A DNA stretch of 64,000 nucleotides from an uncultured Lachnospiraceae bacterium (GCA_949948735.1 CATLGV010000011.1:1-64000); one strand, 5' to 3'; positions 43,018-52,359 are shown, counted from the stretch's first letter. Numbers and translations are program-made. The notes: generated by a model not told the origin, from the sequence alone.

Positions 43018-43920
43018 CTAGCCTTTGATGGAGCCTACCATAACGCCCTTGTCAAAATATTTCTGGAAAAACGGATACATGACAAGGAGCGGAAGGCTGG
43101 AAACGACAATCGTGGAATACTTGAGCAGCTCCGCCATCTTTGCCATTTCAGCCGTACTCTGAATGTCCGCAATCATCCCCGACTGCGGCGTGTTCTGCAC
43201 CAGTATGGAGCGAAGCACCAGCTGAAGCGGCTGCAGGCTTGCATCGTTTAAATAAATCATCGCGTCAAAGTAGCTGTTCCACATCCCGACAAATCCCCAC
43301 AATGCGAGAACAGCGATAATCGGCTTGCACAGCGGAAGCAGTATCTGGAAGAAATATTGTATCTCATTGGCACCGTCAATCTGGGAAGCCTCCCACAGCT
43401 CCTTTGAAATCGACTGATAATACGTCCTTGCAAGAATCATGTTCCATACGTTAAACGCCCCCGGCAAAAGAATCGCCCAAACCGTGTTTACCAGACGCAG
43501 CTCATTCATCAGTATGAAAGTAGGAATTAATCCGCCGCCAAAGAACATCGTGATGATAAACAGCGCGTTAAAAAACGTTCTTCCCACCAGCTCTCTTTTG
43601 GACATCGGATACGCGGCCAGCAGCGTAATAAAGACGGAGATAGCGGTTGCGGTAACCGAATAAAAGAACGAATTGGCAAAGCCGCGCCATATCATTTCAT
43701 CCTCAAGCACCCGCCTGTAAGCCTCCAGCGACCAGTCGCCCATGCGAAAGCTGATTCCCTGATTGTTTAACACATTGGGATCCATAAAGGACGCAATCAC
43801 AACATAGGCCAGCGGAACAATAATCGCCGCCGTAAACAATGCCAGCAGGCTGTATCCGACAGACAAAATTCCCCTGTCCGACCTGCTTCTTTTTATTTTC
43901 TTTACTTTCTGTACGCTCAT
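43018..43920 (-). CDS. Sugar ABC transporter permease (LplC/YtcP type)
   Basis: A 300-residue, six-helix permease with the EAA loop ELWEASQIDGANEIQYFFQILLP that contacts the ATPase, and a standard C-terminal end (FFQKYFDKGVMVGSIKG). RBS GGGAGG. Follows the first permease with 17 bp between them. No ATPase gene is in the operon; a shared MsmX/UgpC-type ATPase from elsewhere would be needed. Confidence 0.93.
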   Translation of the reverse strand: MSVQKVKKIKRSRSDRGILSVGYSLLALFTAAIIVPLAYVVIASFMDPNVLNNQGISFRMGDWSLEAYRRVLEDEMIWRGFANSFFYSVTATAISVFITLLAAYPMSKRELVGRTFFNALFIITMFFGGGLIPTFILMNELRLVNTVWAILLPGAFNVWNMILARTYYQSISKELWEASQIDGANEIQYFFQILLPLCKPIIAVLALWGFVGMWNSYFDAMIYLNDASLQPLQLVLRSILVQNTPQSGMIADIQSTAEMAKMAELLKYSTIVVSSLPLLVMYPFFQKYFDKGVMVGSIKG

Positions 43921-43937
43921 TATGGGCCTCCCTTCTC

Positions 43938-44876
43938 CTATAATCCTTCACCGTCGTTTAATTTGGACACAATCCAGTTGACAAGAAGCAGCAAAAGCAC
44001 ATTGATTACGGAGTTAAAAATACCTACCGCAGTCGAATAGCCATAATCGCCGTTCAACAGACCAATCTTATACACATAGGTGGAAATAATCTCCGACGTT
44101 GGCAGATTCATCCCCGTCTGGAGCGCGTATGCCTTTTCAAAGCCCACGCTCATAATGTTGCCTGCCGAGAGAATAAACTGTATGACGATGATATTCTTAA
44201 TCGCGGGAAGCTGCACATACCATATCTGCTGCAAAATATTCGCGCCGTCTATCGTGGCGGCCTCCTCCAGCTCCTTGCTCACATTAGACAGCGCCGCCGT
44301 GTACATAATGGACGCCCATCCTGCTCCCTGCCATATTCCGCTGGCTATGTAAATCGTCCGAAACGCCTCCGGCATCGTCATCCAGTTTGTGGTGGTTCCC
44401 AGAAGCTGATTGAGCGGGCCGACCGGGGACAGGAACATCCTGACCATACCGCACAGGACAATAACGGAAATAAAGTTCGGCGCATAAATTAGCAGCTGAA
44501 TCTTTTTCTTAATGCCGGTTCTCCGGATCTGATTCAGCAAAAGCGCCAGAATAATCGGCGCGGGAAAGCCCCACAGCAGCCCGTATAAGCTGAGCTTTAA
44601 GGTATTGAGCAAATAGGACATGAAATCCGGCGAAGACAGGAACCGCTTAAAGTAGTCCAGTCCTACCCACTCGCTCCCCAACAGACCAAGCCGCACATTG
44701 TAATCCTCAAAGGCCATCAGGATACCGCCCATGGGCAGATATTTGAATATCACGGTCAGTACCAGCGCCGGCAGCAGAAAAATCACATACAGCTGCCAGT
44801 TCTTTCTGACATACAACAGCTTCTGCCTCGTCGTTCTCTTTTGATAAGTTAAGGTTTTCTTCGCTTCCACTTCCAT
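43938..44876 (-). CDS. Sugar ABC transporter permease (LplB type)
   Basis: A 312-residue, six-helix permease with the EAA loop ELEEAATIDGANILQQIWYVQLP and the N-terminal family phrase YVIFLLPALVLTVIFKYLPM. First gene of the beta-fructoside operon. RBS GGAAGGGG. Its promoter (44941-44969) is followed by LacI-type operators. Confidence 0.93.
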   Translation of the reverse strand: MEVEAKKTLTYQKRTTRQKLLYVRKNWQLYVIFLLPALVLTVIFKYLPMGGILMAFEDYNVRLGLLGSEWVGLDYFKRFLSSPDFMSYLLNTLKLSLYGLLWGFPAPIILALLLNQIRRTGIKKKIQLLIYAPNFISVIVLCGMVRMFLSPVGPLNQLLGTTTNWMTMPEAFRTIYIASGIWQGAGWASIMYTAALSNVSKELEEAATIDGANILQQIWYVQLPAIKNIIVIQFILSAGNIMSVGFEKAYALQTGMNLPTSEIISTYVYKIGLLNGDYGYSTAVGIFNSVINVLLLLLVNWIVSKLNDGEGL

Positions 44877-44903
44877 TACCCCTTCCGCATTGTCCTATTA
44901 TTT

Positions 44904-44932
44904 GTAACCGGTAAAGTAACCGGTTACTTTAC
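44904..44932. promoter_or_regulatory. LacI operator(s) at the operon start site
   Basis: A perfect 22-bp palindrome at 44911-44932, with half-site GTAAAGTAACC and centre CCGG, sits at the expected transcription start of the permease operon. A further half-site GTAACCGG lies at 44904-44911. This is where the divergent LacI repressor should bind. Confidence 0.8.
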
Positions 44933-44940
44933 TTGCTTTT

Positions 44941-44969
44941 ATCATATCCGCTGTTTCTGCCGCCGTCAA
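44941..44969 (-). promoter_or_regulatory. Sigma-A promoter of the beta-fructoside operon
   Basis: Minus strand TTGACG (44969-44964), 17 bp, TATGAT (44946-44941). The 22-bp operator follows directly downstream, as in LacI-family repression by blockage. Confidence 0.75.
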
Positions 44970-45029
44970 GAGGTTTCTTCAATTTCATTATAACTGATAA
45001 ATTAACGGCCGGCTTTTTGTTGAAAATGC

Positions 45030-45053
45030 ATAACCGGTTATGTAACCGGTTAT
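45030..45053. promoter_or_regulatory. Two adjacent LacI operators before the regulator gene
   Basis: ATAACCGGTTAT at 45030-45041 and GTAACCGGTTAT at 45042-45053, two copies of the same TAACCGGTTA core 12 bp apart, just upstream of the LacI promoter -35. They could give autoregulation and loop with 44911-44932, about 110 bp away. Confidence 0.75.
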
Positions 45054-45060
45054 CTTTTAC

Positions 45061-45089
45061 TTGCCTATATTGCTCCCGTTTGCTATAAT
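45061..45089 (+). promoter_or_regulatory. Sigma-A promoter of the LacI-type gene
   Basis: TTGCCT at 45061-45066, 17 bp, TATAAT at 45084-45089; the ATG at 45115 lies close downstream. Confidence 0.7.
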
Positions 45090-45114
45090 AGAGGCTGCAA
45101 AGGAGCGTTGCAGC

Positions 45115-46155
45115 ATGAACGGCAAAAAAGTAACTTTTGATGATATTGCAAAATATACTAATTTTTCCAAGACTACCATTTCGCGTTATTTTAATAATCC
45201 CGATTCGCTGACCCTCAAGAATCAGGAAATTATCGCGCAGGCATTGATTGATTTGGACTACAGGGAAAATAAGGTCGCAAAAATACTTGCAAACGGGAAA
45301 ACGGAATTTGTCGGCATTATTATTCCGAATCTGTACCTCCATTATTATGCCGAAATGCTCAATCAAATCCTCTCTTCTTATGAGAAGTTCGGCTACAAAT
45401 TTCTGGTGTTTGCCGCCAATGACAATGAAGCCGCGGAACGCCGTTATATCCGGGAGCTGCTGGCCTACAACATCGAAGGGATGATCGTTCTCAGCCATAC
45501 GATACCGTCCCGGGAGCTGGCGTCCTACAATATCCCCATCGTAACGATTGAGCGGGAAGACCAATATACGAGCAGCGTAAATACGGATAACTACATGGGC
45601 GGCGTACAGGCGACCAGTCTGCTGTACAAATGCGCCTGCGATGTATTGATTCACATCAACGTAGACGTGCCCAAAGGCATCCCTGCCCACGGGCGTATTC
45701 AGGGCTTTCTCGACACCTGCAGGGAGCATCGTATCCCTTACGAACTGCTGTTAAAGGATTTGGGGAACACTTATGCGGATAATCAGCGGGCGCTTCTGGA
45801 AACGGCAGGCTATTTGGAGCGCAAATACGAAAAAAAGCGCAAGGGCATCTTTCTGGCCAACGATACTTATGCCAATATGCTTTTGAACGCGCTGGTTCGA
45901 CTGCACGGCTCTCTGCCGGAGGATTATCGCATCATAGGCTTTGACAATTCGCCGATTTCCGGCGAAGCCGTTATCCCCACCAGCACCGTAGGGCAGCAAA
46001 TTGACAAAATTGCCGATACCGCCATGGAAATCCTTGTGGCGCAGATGAATGAACGGAAAAAAAGGCGGCCTTCTGTTCCCGGCAGCCCTGTTCACAGAGT
46101 GATTACGCCGGTCCTGATCAACCGTGATACCACGCGCATACCGGCAGAAATATGA
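45115..46155 (+). CDS. LacI family transcriptional repressor
   Basis: A 346-residue regulator. The N-terminal helix-turn-helix (TFDDIAKYTNFSKTTISRYFNN) includes the hinge helix, followed by a two-lobe sugar-binding domain (FVGIIIPNLYLHYYAEMLNQ, IEGMIVLSHT, GIFLANDTYANMLL, YRIIGFDNSPIS). ATG 45115 has AAGGAG, spacing 9. It is divergent from the beta-fructoside operon and near CCGG-centred operators, so it is its repressor, with a fructoside as likely inducer. Confidence 0.93.
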   Translation: MNGKKVTFDDIAKYTNFSKTTISRYFNNPDSLTLKNQEIIAQALIDLDYRENKVAKILANGKTEFVGIIIPNLYLHYYAEMLNQILSSYEKFGYKFLVFAANDNEAAERRYIRELLAYNIEGMIVLSHTIPSRELASYNIPIVTIEREDQYTSSVNTDNYMGGVQATSLLYKCACDVLIHINVDVPKGIPAHGRIQGFLDTCREHRIPYELLLKDLGNTYADNQRALLETAGYLERKYEKKRKGIFLANDTYANMLLNALVRLHGSLPEDYRIIGFDNSPISGEAVIPTSTVGQQIDKIADTAMEILVAQMNERKKRRPSVPGSPVHRVITPVLINRDTTRIPAEI

Positions 46156-46197
46156 TATGTTTTAGACGATAAGGAATACAGCATACGGAGGAATATA

Positions 46198-47346
46198 ATG
46201 AAAGCAATACAAACGAAGACTTTACACAGATACCTTTTAACGGGCGCGCTGCTGCTTTTTGCGCTGGCGCTTTTCCACACCCGGACAATTACGGCAAATG
46301 CCGCCGAGGCGCAGGAAAAAAGAGCCTGCTGGATTTCCTTTCTGGACATCGAAGAATTTCTGCAGGACAGGGACGAGGCCGCTTTTCGGGAGCGCGTCAG
46401 CACCATGTACGACAAGGTGCTTGAGAACGGCATAAACACTGTAATCGTCCATGTGCGGGCGATGGGCGACGCAATATACCCCTCCGCCTTCTATCCCTGG
46501 TCCGTATACATTACCTCCGACAGGAGCGCTCCCGCGTATGACCCGCTTCAGATTATGGTCTCGCTCGCGCACGAAAAGGGGCTGCTGTTTGAGGCATGGA
46601 TTAATCCGTACCGCATTTCCCACAACACCGCGACAACGGACAGCTTTAAGGCGACGCCCCATTACGCGCTGTTTGCCCCCTACTTAATCGAATACCGCAC
46701 AAGCGCCGGACAGATCTGCCTTGCCTTTGACCCGGCAAGTCAGGAGGCGAGAACGTTTATTACCTGCGGCGTCCTGGAGATTATAAACCAGTATCCTGTG
46801 GACGGTATCCATTTTGACGATTATTTTTATGTCCCCGGAATGAACGACGCGCTGGACATTCCGTCGCGAAAAGCAAATGTCAACGCGCTGGTCCTTCAGG
46901 TCTATCAGACCATAAAGGCCGTCAATCCCGCCTGTGTATTCGGAATCAGTCCGGCCGGCAATCTTGACAACGCCCGCACACAGGGCGCGGACATTGACAC
47001 CTGGCTCTCCGTCCCGGGCTTTGTCGATTATATTATGCCGCAAATCTACTGGAGCGACATGTATCTGAGCGGCGGCGTGCAGCGGCAGATTTTTACGGAG
47101 CGGTGCAGCGCATGGACTGCGCTCAACAAAATAGACCTCCCTATGTATACCGGCCTTGCGCTTTACATGGCCGGCACGCCCTCCAAAACGGATTTGGGCT
47201 GGACTGCGGGCAGCGCAAATCTGGCCTATCAATATCTGCTTTCCAGGCAGCTTGGCTGCGACGGATACGCGCTGTTTCGTTACGCATGGCTGGAAAAAGA
47301 TATTGCGGCGACGGAGCTGGCAAATCTGCGGATATTTTTACAATAG
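46198..47346 (+). CDS. Secreted GHL10-type glycosidase-like protein
   Basis: A 382-residue exported protein (signal peptide to about residue 36, ending ANAAEA). The rest matches the glycosyl-hydrolase-like 10 family (YngK type): RACWISFLDIEEFL, VIVHVRAMGDAIYPS, FEAWINPYRI, VDGIHFDDYFYVP, FGISPAGNLDN, YIMPQIYW. These barrel proteins are thought to act on cell-wall-linked polysaccharide. It follows the LacI gene by 42 bp but has its own GGAGG site, and may be transcribed with it. Confidence 0.88.
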   Translation: MKAIQTKTLHRYLLTGALLLFALALFHTRTITANAAEAQEKRACWISFLDIEEFLQDRDEAAFRERVSTMYDKVLENGINTVIVHVRAMGDAIYPSAFYPWSVYITSDRSAPAYDPLQIMVSLAHEKGLLFEAWINPYRISHNTATTDSFKATPHYALFAPYLIEYRTSAGQICLAFDPASQEARTFITCGVLEIINQYPVDGIHFDDYFYVPGMNDALDIPSRKANVNALVLQVYQTIKAVNPACVFGISPAGNLDNARTQGADIDTWLSVPGFVDYIMPQIYWSDMYLSGGVQRQIFTERCSAWTALNKIDLPMYTGLALYMAGTPSKTDLGWTAGSANLAYQYLLSRQLGCDGYALFRYAWLEKDIAATELANLRIFLQ

Positions 47347-47358
47347 CTTCCCCGCCGC

Positions 47359-48147
47359 CTACAGCGCTATATCGTCCAGCGTATACGCCTTTGCCTTTAC
47401 CACCACCGCGTTTTCCCTGAAAACTTCGTCCATCACCCGGTGCTCCAGGGCCCTTCGCCTTTCCAAATGACAAAGGAGCCCTGCCATCCCCGACAGCGCG
47501 TGCACCTTTCCATACGGCGACTCCTGCAGGTATTTGAGCATAAGCGGAAACCACAGCTCGTTCCCCGCGTCATCCGAACGCTCCTTTTTGATGGTCTCAA
47601 TCGCGGCCGCAATATCCGCCACATCCAGATAAATGATTCTGTACGGCTTGTCTGCCAGCACCTCCCGGAGTCTCCTGTAAAAGGCCAGAATCTCCGCCTC
47701 CGTCATCATCAGGTACAGCATCTGGTTCTCTATAATATTTTGAAATATGGAACATTCGAAAATCTGCCCTTCCCCGTTCCACTTCCCGAAGCGTTCAAAG
47801 AGTACCCTTTCAAAATCCGTCCTGTCCAGATTCCCGTTATAGATTTCGAAGCGTTCCAGCTCCTTGTGAAAGCCCGGAATATCCGTCAGAATCCGCGTAT
47901 AGGGGATGATTCTGTGCGCCCCCTCCGTAACCGCCTTTTCCTCAATCTCTTCGCGAAGCGCCGAATACCTTTCCAGCACACCGGCATACTGCTCCTGCGT
48001 CACATAGGCGCACCACGCCAGCTCAACGGGCGAACAGTCCCCTTCACGAAAAACCGTATAATCGGGCAGTTTCTCAGAAAGCCGGTTCGTAAAAGTGGAC
48101 TTCCCTGCGCCCTGCAGGCCTTCTATAAAATAATTCGTTTTTTTCAT
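47359..48147 (-). CDS. P-loop kinase-like protein of unknown substrate
   Basis: A 262-residue cytoplasmic protein with Walker A GLQGAGKSTF at the N-terminus and a YRIIYLDVADIAAAI strand near residue 170. This layout resembles thymidylate/deoxynucleoside kinase-like P-loop proteins, but no lid or base-binding motif is clear, so the substrate is not known. RBS AAAGGA. It is cotranscribed behind a methyltransferase gene (23 bp apart), and converges on the GHL10 gene. Confidence 0.75.
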   Translation of the reverse strand: MKKTNYFIEGLQGAGKSTFTNRLSEKLPDYTVFREGDCSPVELAWCAYVTQEQYAGVLERYSALREEIEEKAVTEGAHRIIPYTRILTDIPGFHKELERFEIYNGNLDRTDFERVLFERFGKWNGEGQIFECSIFQNIIENQMLYLMMTEAEILAFYRRLREVLADKPYRIIYLDVADIAAAIETIKKERSDDAGNELWFPLMLKYLQESPYGKVHALSGMAGLLCHLERRRALEHRVMDEVFRENAVVVKAKAYTLDDIAL

Positions 48148-48170
48148 TGTGCATATTCCTTTCAGGCTTC

Positions 48171-48788
48171 TTATATCCTGCGGGCCACTATTTTGTTGGA
48201 TGCATGTAAATGCCTTGGAACGCCGGGATGCTCATCCTCAAACGTATAGGACTTGAATTGCAAAATCTCCCAGTCTTCATATAATGCAGCGATTTCCCTA
48301 TCCCCGGCCAGCCCAATCGCAAAGGGCGCAATATCGGCCGAGGCCGGCACCGTGTCCGTAAACAGCTGCATAATATGAATCCCGCCTGCGGCGGTATGCG
48401 TTTTTGCTCTCTCTATAAAAGCCATCCAGTCTGTCTTTTCCACAAAATGCAGCGTTCCAAAGGACATTATCAAATCGTATTGCCGTTCAAACCGGTATGT
48501 CCTCAGGTCCGCAGTAAACGCATTTAATTGTACAGCTTCCGTTTCGCACCTTTGCCGCAGCTTCGCAATCCCATGCTCCGACAGATCAAAAGCATCGACA
48601 TTGCAATATCCGCGCTTTGCCAGATAAAAGGCATTCTGTCCCTCTCCACAGCCGACATCGATTATTTTGGACTGCCTGTCCAGCAGGTGTTCAAATTCTT
48701 TCAGCGTTGCGTTGGGTTCCGCGGAAAACGCGGCGACATCCTGATTCTGATATGCCTTTTCCCAAAAAGGGATTAACGAATTGTTCAT
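48171..48788 (-). CDS. SAM-dependent methyltransferase, TehB-like
   Basis: A 205-residue methyltransferase with IIDVGCGEGQNAFYLAKRG (SAM loop), the acidic VDAFDLS, and IMSFGTLHFV in the catalytic region. The TehB-type fold detoxifies tellurite in some bacteria, yet most homologues have unknown substrates. RBS GGAGG, spacing about 8. First gene of the pair with the P-loop protein. Confidence 0.82.
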   Translation of the reverse strand: MNNSLIPFWEKAYQNQDVAAFSAEPNATLKEFEHLLDRQSKIIDVGCGEGQNAFYLAKRGYCNVDAFDLSEHGIAKLRQRCETEAVQLNAFTADLRTYRFERQYDLIMSFGTLHFVEKTDWMAFIERAKTHTAAGGIHIMQLFTDTVPASADIAPFAIGLAGDREIAALYEDWEILQFKSYTFEDEHPGVPRHLHASNKIVARRI

Positions 48789-49103
48789 ATGACAGTCCTC
48801 CAGAGTTGTCTTTACATTTTGTTATTTCACAAAACATTATCAGATGATTGTTGTCCTGTCAATCATTTTCGATCCCCGCCCTCCCCAATGCCTGCGTGAT
48901 ATGGTATCTTCCTTCGTCGCCTCCGGTCATCCAAAGCCTCCTGTATTCTTTTTCTGCCATATACCACAGCTTTCTCTGCCAATTTCCAAACAGTACCTGC
49001 ATTACCAATCCCATTTTGCCATTCCGCCATATTTCGTGCTATAATATCCTTAGATAGAACGTATTCTCAATGTGGGTATCAAAAGAAAAACGAGGTGACA
49101 GCT
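48789..49103. other. Gene-free gap of about 315 bp
   Basis: Apart from the promoter of the RarA gene I see no gene, repeat or stable hairpin here. A 66-codon plus-strand frame at 48844-49044 has no ribosome site and unlikely composition. Confidence 0.6.
49016..49045 (+). promoter_or_regulatory. Promoter of the RarA gene
   Basis: TTGCCA at 49016-49021, 18-bp spacer, TATAAT at 49040-49045, about 60 nt before ATG 49104. Confidence 0.55.
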
Positions 49104-50420
49104 ATGGGACAACTCAGCCTGTTTGACGACCGCAGCGTCAGCGCGCCGCTGGCAAGCCGTCTGCGGCCGGAGACACTGGAGGAATATGTCGGGCAGAAGC
49201 ATCTGCTCGGAGAAGGAAAGCTTCTGCGCCAGCTTATCGACAGAGACCAGATTTCCTCCATGATTTTCTGGGGGCCGCCCGGTGTGGGCAAAACGACGCT
49301 CGCACGGATTATCGCAGGACGCACAAGGGCTTCCTTTGTGGAATTCAGCGCAGTAACCAGCGGCATTAAGGATATCAAGGAAGTGATGGCGCAGGCGGAG
49401 CAGAACCGGATGATGGGCATTCGGACGCTCCTGTTCGTTGATGAGATTCACCGCTTCAACAAAGCGCAGCAGGACGCGTTTTTGCCCTATGTAGAAAAGG
49501 GCAGCATTATTCTGGTCGGCGCGACGACAGAAAATCCGTCCTTTGAAATCAACGCCGCTCTCCTGTCACGCTGTAAGGTTTTCGTGCTGAAGGCGCTGGA
49601 TGAAAACGACCTGAAGGAGCTGCTCGCGCATGCGCTCGCAAGCCCGAAAGGATTGGGAAGCATGGAAATCGCCATCGAAGAGGAGCATCTTTTTGCAATC
49701 GCCCGTTTTGCCAACGGAGACGCCCGGACGGCGCTCAATACCCTCGAGATGGCCGTACTGAACGGTGAAATCGACGGCAGCGGGAAAATCCATGTCAACG
49801 CGGAAGTCCTTTCCCAATGCATGAACCGCCGTTCCCTGCTCTATGACAAGAACGGCGAGGAGCATTACAACCTGATATCCGCGCTGCACAAATCCATGCG
49901 CAACAGCGACCCCGATGCCGCCGTCTACTGGCTGTGCCGGATGCTTGACGGCGGAGAAGAGCCGCTTTATATTGCAAGACGGCTGATACGCTTTGCCAGC
50001 GAGGACGTCGGCATGGCCGATTCCCAGGCGCTGCAGGTTGCCGTCGCCGCCTATCAGGCATGCCACTTTCTGGGAATGCCCGAATGCGACGTGCATCTGA
50101 CCCACGCCGTGGTTTATCTGTCCATGGCGCCCAAATCCAACGCCCTGTACGCAGCCTGCGAGCACTGCAAGAAAGACGTGCGCGAGCTGCCGGCAGAGCC
50201 GGTGCCGCTTCAAATCTGCAACGCCCCGACCGGACTTATGAAAGAGCTTGATTACGGCAAAGGCTACATCTATGCCCATGATACAGAGGAAAAGCTGACG
50301 AAAATGAAATGTCTGCCCGAAAGCCTTGCCGACAGAAGGTATTATCTGCCGACGCGGGAAGGACATGAGCGGGAAGTGAAGGAGCGGCTGGAGGAAATCC
50401 TGCGCTGGAAAAACGATTAA
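49104..50420 (+). CDS. rarA: Replication-associated recombination protein A (AAA+ ATPase)
   Basis: A 438-residue AAA+ ATPase of the RarA/MgsA/WRNIP1 family. Starts QLSLFDD, which looks like a clamp-binding peptide; Walker A GPPGVGKTTLA; Walker B LLFVDEIHRFN; sensor 1 GATTENPSFEIN; sensor 2 GDARTALN; then the C-terminal tetramer domain (LIRFASEDVGMAD, HLTHAVVYLSMAPKSNA). It acts at stalled replication forks. ATG 49104 has AGGTGA before it; a GTG at 49095 is the only alternative. The 3' end overlaps the convergent RNase H gene by four bases. Confidence 0.95.
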   Translation: MGQLSLFDDRSVSAPLASRLRPETLEEYVGQKHLLGEGKLLRQLIDRDQISSMIFWGPPGVGKTTLARIIAGRTRASFVEFSAVTSGIKDIKEVMAQAEQNRMMGIRTLLFVDEIHRFNKAQQDAFLPYVEKGSIILVGATTENPSFEINAALLSRCKVFVLKALDENDLKELLAHALASPKGLGSMEIAIEEEHLFAIARFANGDARTALNTLEMAVLNGEIDGSGKIHVNAEVLSQCMNRRSLLYDKNGEEHYNLISALHKSMRNSDPDAAVYWLCRMLDGGEEPLYIARRLIRFASEDVGMADSQALQVAVAAYQACHFLGMPECDVHLTHAVVYLSMAPKSNALYAACEHCKKDVRELPAEPVPLQICNAPTGLMKELDYGKGYIYAHDTEEKLTKMKCLPESLADRRYYLPTREGHEREVKERLEEILRWKND

Positions 50421-51145
50421 GGCGCCGCTCCTATTCCGAGCGCCGCCTTCGCCAGCCTGTCGGCCAGCTCGTTATACGTGTCTCCCGAATGTCCTTTTAC
50501 TTTTACAAAGCGGATACGCACTCTGGCGCTCACCTTTTTGTAATATGCAGCATAGGCAATCGTCCCTTCTTTTTTGGCCTGCCACTCGCCGCTGCACCAT
50601 CTGGCGATCCCTTCATAATCGTGATAGATCGTGACCGACGGAATATTATTGTCCAGACAATAGCGCATTGCCGCCTCGGCGCCCTTAATCTCGCCCGCGA
50701 CATTGTGCATCTGCGCCAGGCCGCTGTCCGTATATTTCTCTGAGAAGTGCAGCTCCTGTCCGTTATGGAAAAGCACCATGCCATAGGAAAACGCGCCGGT
50801 TGCCGCATCATAGCTCCCGTCCACATAGGCCGCAGCCTGCGTCTCGTCCACAGCGTCCTCACAGGACAAGGCCGCAGCGTCCTCACAAGGCAAGGCCGCA
50901 GCGTCCCGGCCGCTGTTCCCCTGTCTGTCAACGCATTCCTGTCGGATCTGGCACTGCGCGCCGCCGGTCGCAGCGGCCTCTGGGCCGTCCCCGTTCTGCG
51001 CTATGAACGCCTCCGCCTCCTGCCTTGTGCCAAAGCTCTTAAAGACCGCGCCCGAAAAACCGTTCGTCTGCTGCTGGCATTCCGCCCATGTCCCGTAAAT
51101 GCCGGGGACTCTGCCCGTCTTCACCGCGTAAAATTTCTTTGCCAT
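50417..51145 (-). CDS. rnhA: Ribonuclease HI with viroplasmin-type N-terminal domain
   Basis: A 242-residue enzyme. Residues about 4-46 are the viroplasmin/hybrid-binding domain (YAVKTGRVPGIYGTWAECQ, FKSFGTRQEAEAF), then a linker of about 55 residues, then RNase H with catalytic D109 (YVDGSYD), E152 (GEIKGAEAA), D176 (YHDYEG) and D229 (NELADRLAK). It removes RNA from RNA/DNA hybrids. The linker contains a tandem duplication of eight residues (AAALPCED / AAALSCED), coming from a 24-bp DNA duplication at 50857-50904. RBS GAGGAAA. Confidence 0.95.
   Translation of the reverse strand: MAKKFYAVKTGRVPGIYGTWAECQQQTNGFSGAVFKSFGTRQEAEAFIAQNGDGPEAAATGGAQCQIRQECVDRQGNSGRDAAALPCEDAAALSCEDAVDETQAAAYVDGSYDAATGAFSYGMVLFHNGQELHFSEKYTDSGLAQMHNVAGEIKGAEAAMRYCLDNNIPSVTIYHDYEGIARWCSGEWQAKKEGTIAYAAYYKKVSARVRIRFVKVKGHSGDTYNELADRLAKAALGIGAAP
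50857..50904. repeat. 24-bp tandem duplication inside the RNase H linker
   Basis: Copies at 50857-50880 and 50881-50904 match at 22 of 24 positions and keep the reading frame, so the linker is length-variable rather than broken. Confidence 0.9.
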
Positions 51146-51190
51146 TTTTCCTCGTTTCCGCTTAGTCCTTGAAGCCCGGAAAGCGCCTCT

Positions 51191-52207
51191 TTAATAGGGC
51201 AGATAATTGATGGTATCTCTGTATACCAGCGCGTAAACCGTAGACGGGAAATCCGTCGTAAAGGTCAGGGTCGCGTCGCTCATGTCCTCATCTGTCAGGA
51301 TGTTTATAGCGCCCGGCTGAATCTGAATCAGTGAAAACTGTCTTCCCGGGTAACGGACAGCCGGCGGAATGGTCATTACATAGGTAAGCGGCACGTCCGT
51401 GCGGCTGTAATCGCTGCTTTCTCCCGTAATCGCCATATTGTAAGCGGTCACATACGTCGCGTCCCCAAGCACCAGTGAAAACGCCTCCAAAGCGGCCGGC
51501 CCCTGCGGTTTGCTCTTGATATAGGTATACATCTTCTCTTCCGGCTTCTGCGATATAATCTCCAGACTGCTGCTGTAATCCACAATCGGATATTTCAGAT
51601 TGGTATAAGTCGACAACGCATCCTGCGGCGAGACATTTACAATCTCAGGCCATGCCATATTCTGCACCCGCTTGATCATATAGTAATTGGCCAGCGTAAA
51701 ATTGTAATATCCGTTGAAGCGCTGCATAAACGCGGTGATACTGTCCAGGCTGTTATACGGTACGTTGCCGACATCCCTGCTCACAATATCGGTCCCGAAA
51801 AAGTCAAACAGACAGCCGCCCGCCTCATTGCCAAAGGCCGTCGGGCTTTCGATGAAGGTACCCACGTACATCGATACATAGCGCAGCTCCCGCAGATTGG
51901 AAAACGCCTCCGCGCCGATAGAAGTCACGCCCTTCTCAATGATCAGCCTGCGCACCGCCTTATCATGCCACGGCCGGTTCCCCAGGCAGTCCTTGTCATA
52001 CGAAGGCACCGCGCCCGTTCCCCGGATATACAGTGTATCGTCCTCGATTCGCGCCAGAAGATTCGTCCCCTGGCCGTCCGTATAAGTCCAGCCTTCCCTG
52101 TCGGGCTCCTTCTCCCATCTGGGGTTGTCCGCCGCCTTAGCCTGCATCGGCATCATCAGGGACAGCACCAGCGCGCACATTGTCAAAACACTAATGAACT
52201 TTTTCAT
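51191..52207 (-). CDS. Secreted protein with BspA-like leucine-rich repeat remnant
   Basis: A 338-residue protein with a signal peptide (VLTMCALVLSLMMPMQAKA). After a WTYTDGQGTNLLARIEDDTLYI start, typical of leucine-rich repeat (LRR_5, BspA-type) surface proteins, only one repeat-like unit is clear (IIEKGVTSIGAEAFSNLRELRYV). The rest (YNFTLANYYMIKRVQNMAW, YPGRQFSLIQIQPG) I do not recognise. Perhaps a surface or secreted protein binding host material. ATG 52207 follows AGGTGG. Confidence 0.7.
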   Translation of the reverse strand: MKKFISVLTMCALVLSLMMPMQAKAADNPRWEKEPDREGWTYTDGQGTNLLARIEDDTLYIRGTGAVPSYDKDCLGNRPWHDKAVRRLIIEKGVTSIGAEAFSNLRELRYVSMYVGTFIESPTAFGNEAGGCLFDFFGTDIVSRDVGNVPYNSLDSITAFMQRFNGYYNFTLANYYMIKRVQNMAWPEIVNVSPQDALSTYTNLKYPIVDYSSSLEIISQKPEEKMYTYIKSKPQGPAALEAFSLVLGDATYVTAYNMAITGESSDYSRTDVPLTYVMTIPPAVRYPGRQFSLIQIQPGAINILTDEDMSDATLTFTTDFPSTVYALVYRDTINYLPY

Positions 52208-52359
52208 CTCATCCACCTCTTTTCGCATTTATAAAAAGCAACAATTTCCATGGTATACAATGCCATGGTATATAATACCATACCATTATTTTACAGGTAA
52301 TCCATTTTTATGTCAATTGCAGGATTAGGTAATACCGCTAGTATATTTTTCCATCCGGC

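Noticed and set aside
48844..49044. 66-codon plus-strand frame upstream of rarA
   Set aside because: No ribosome site, proline/histidine/phenylalanine-rich, overlaps the rarA promoter.
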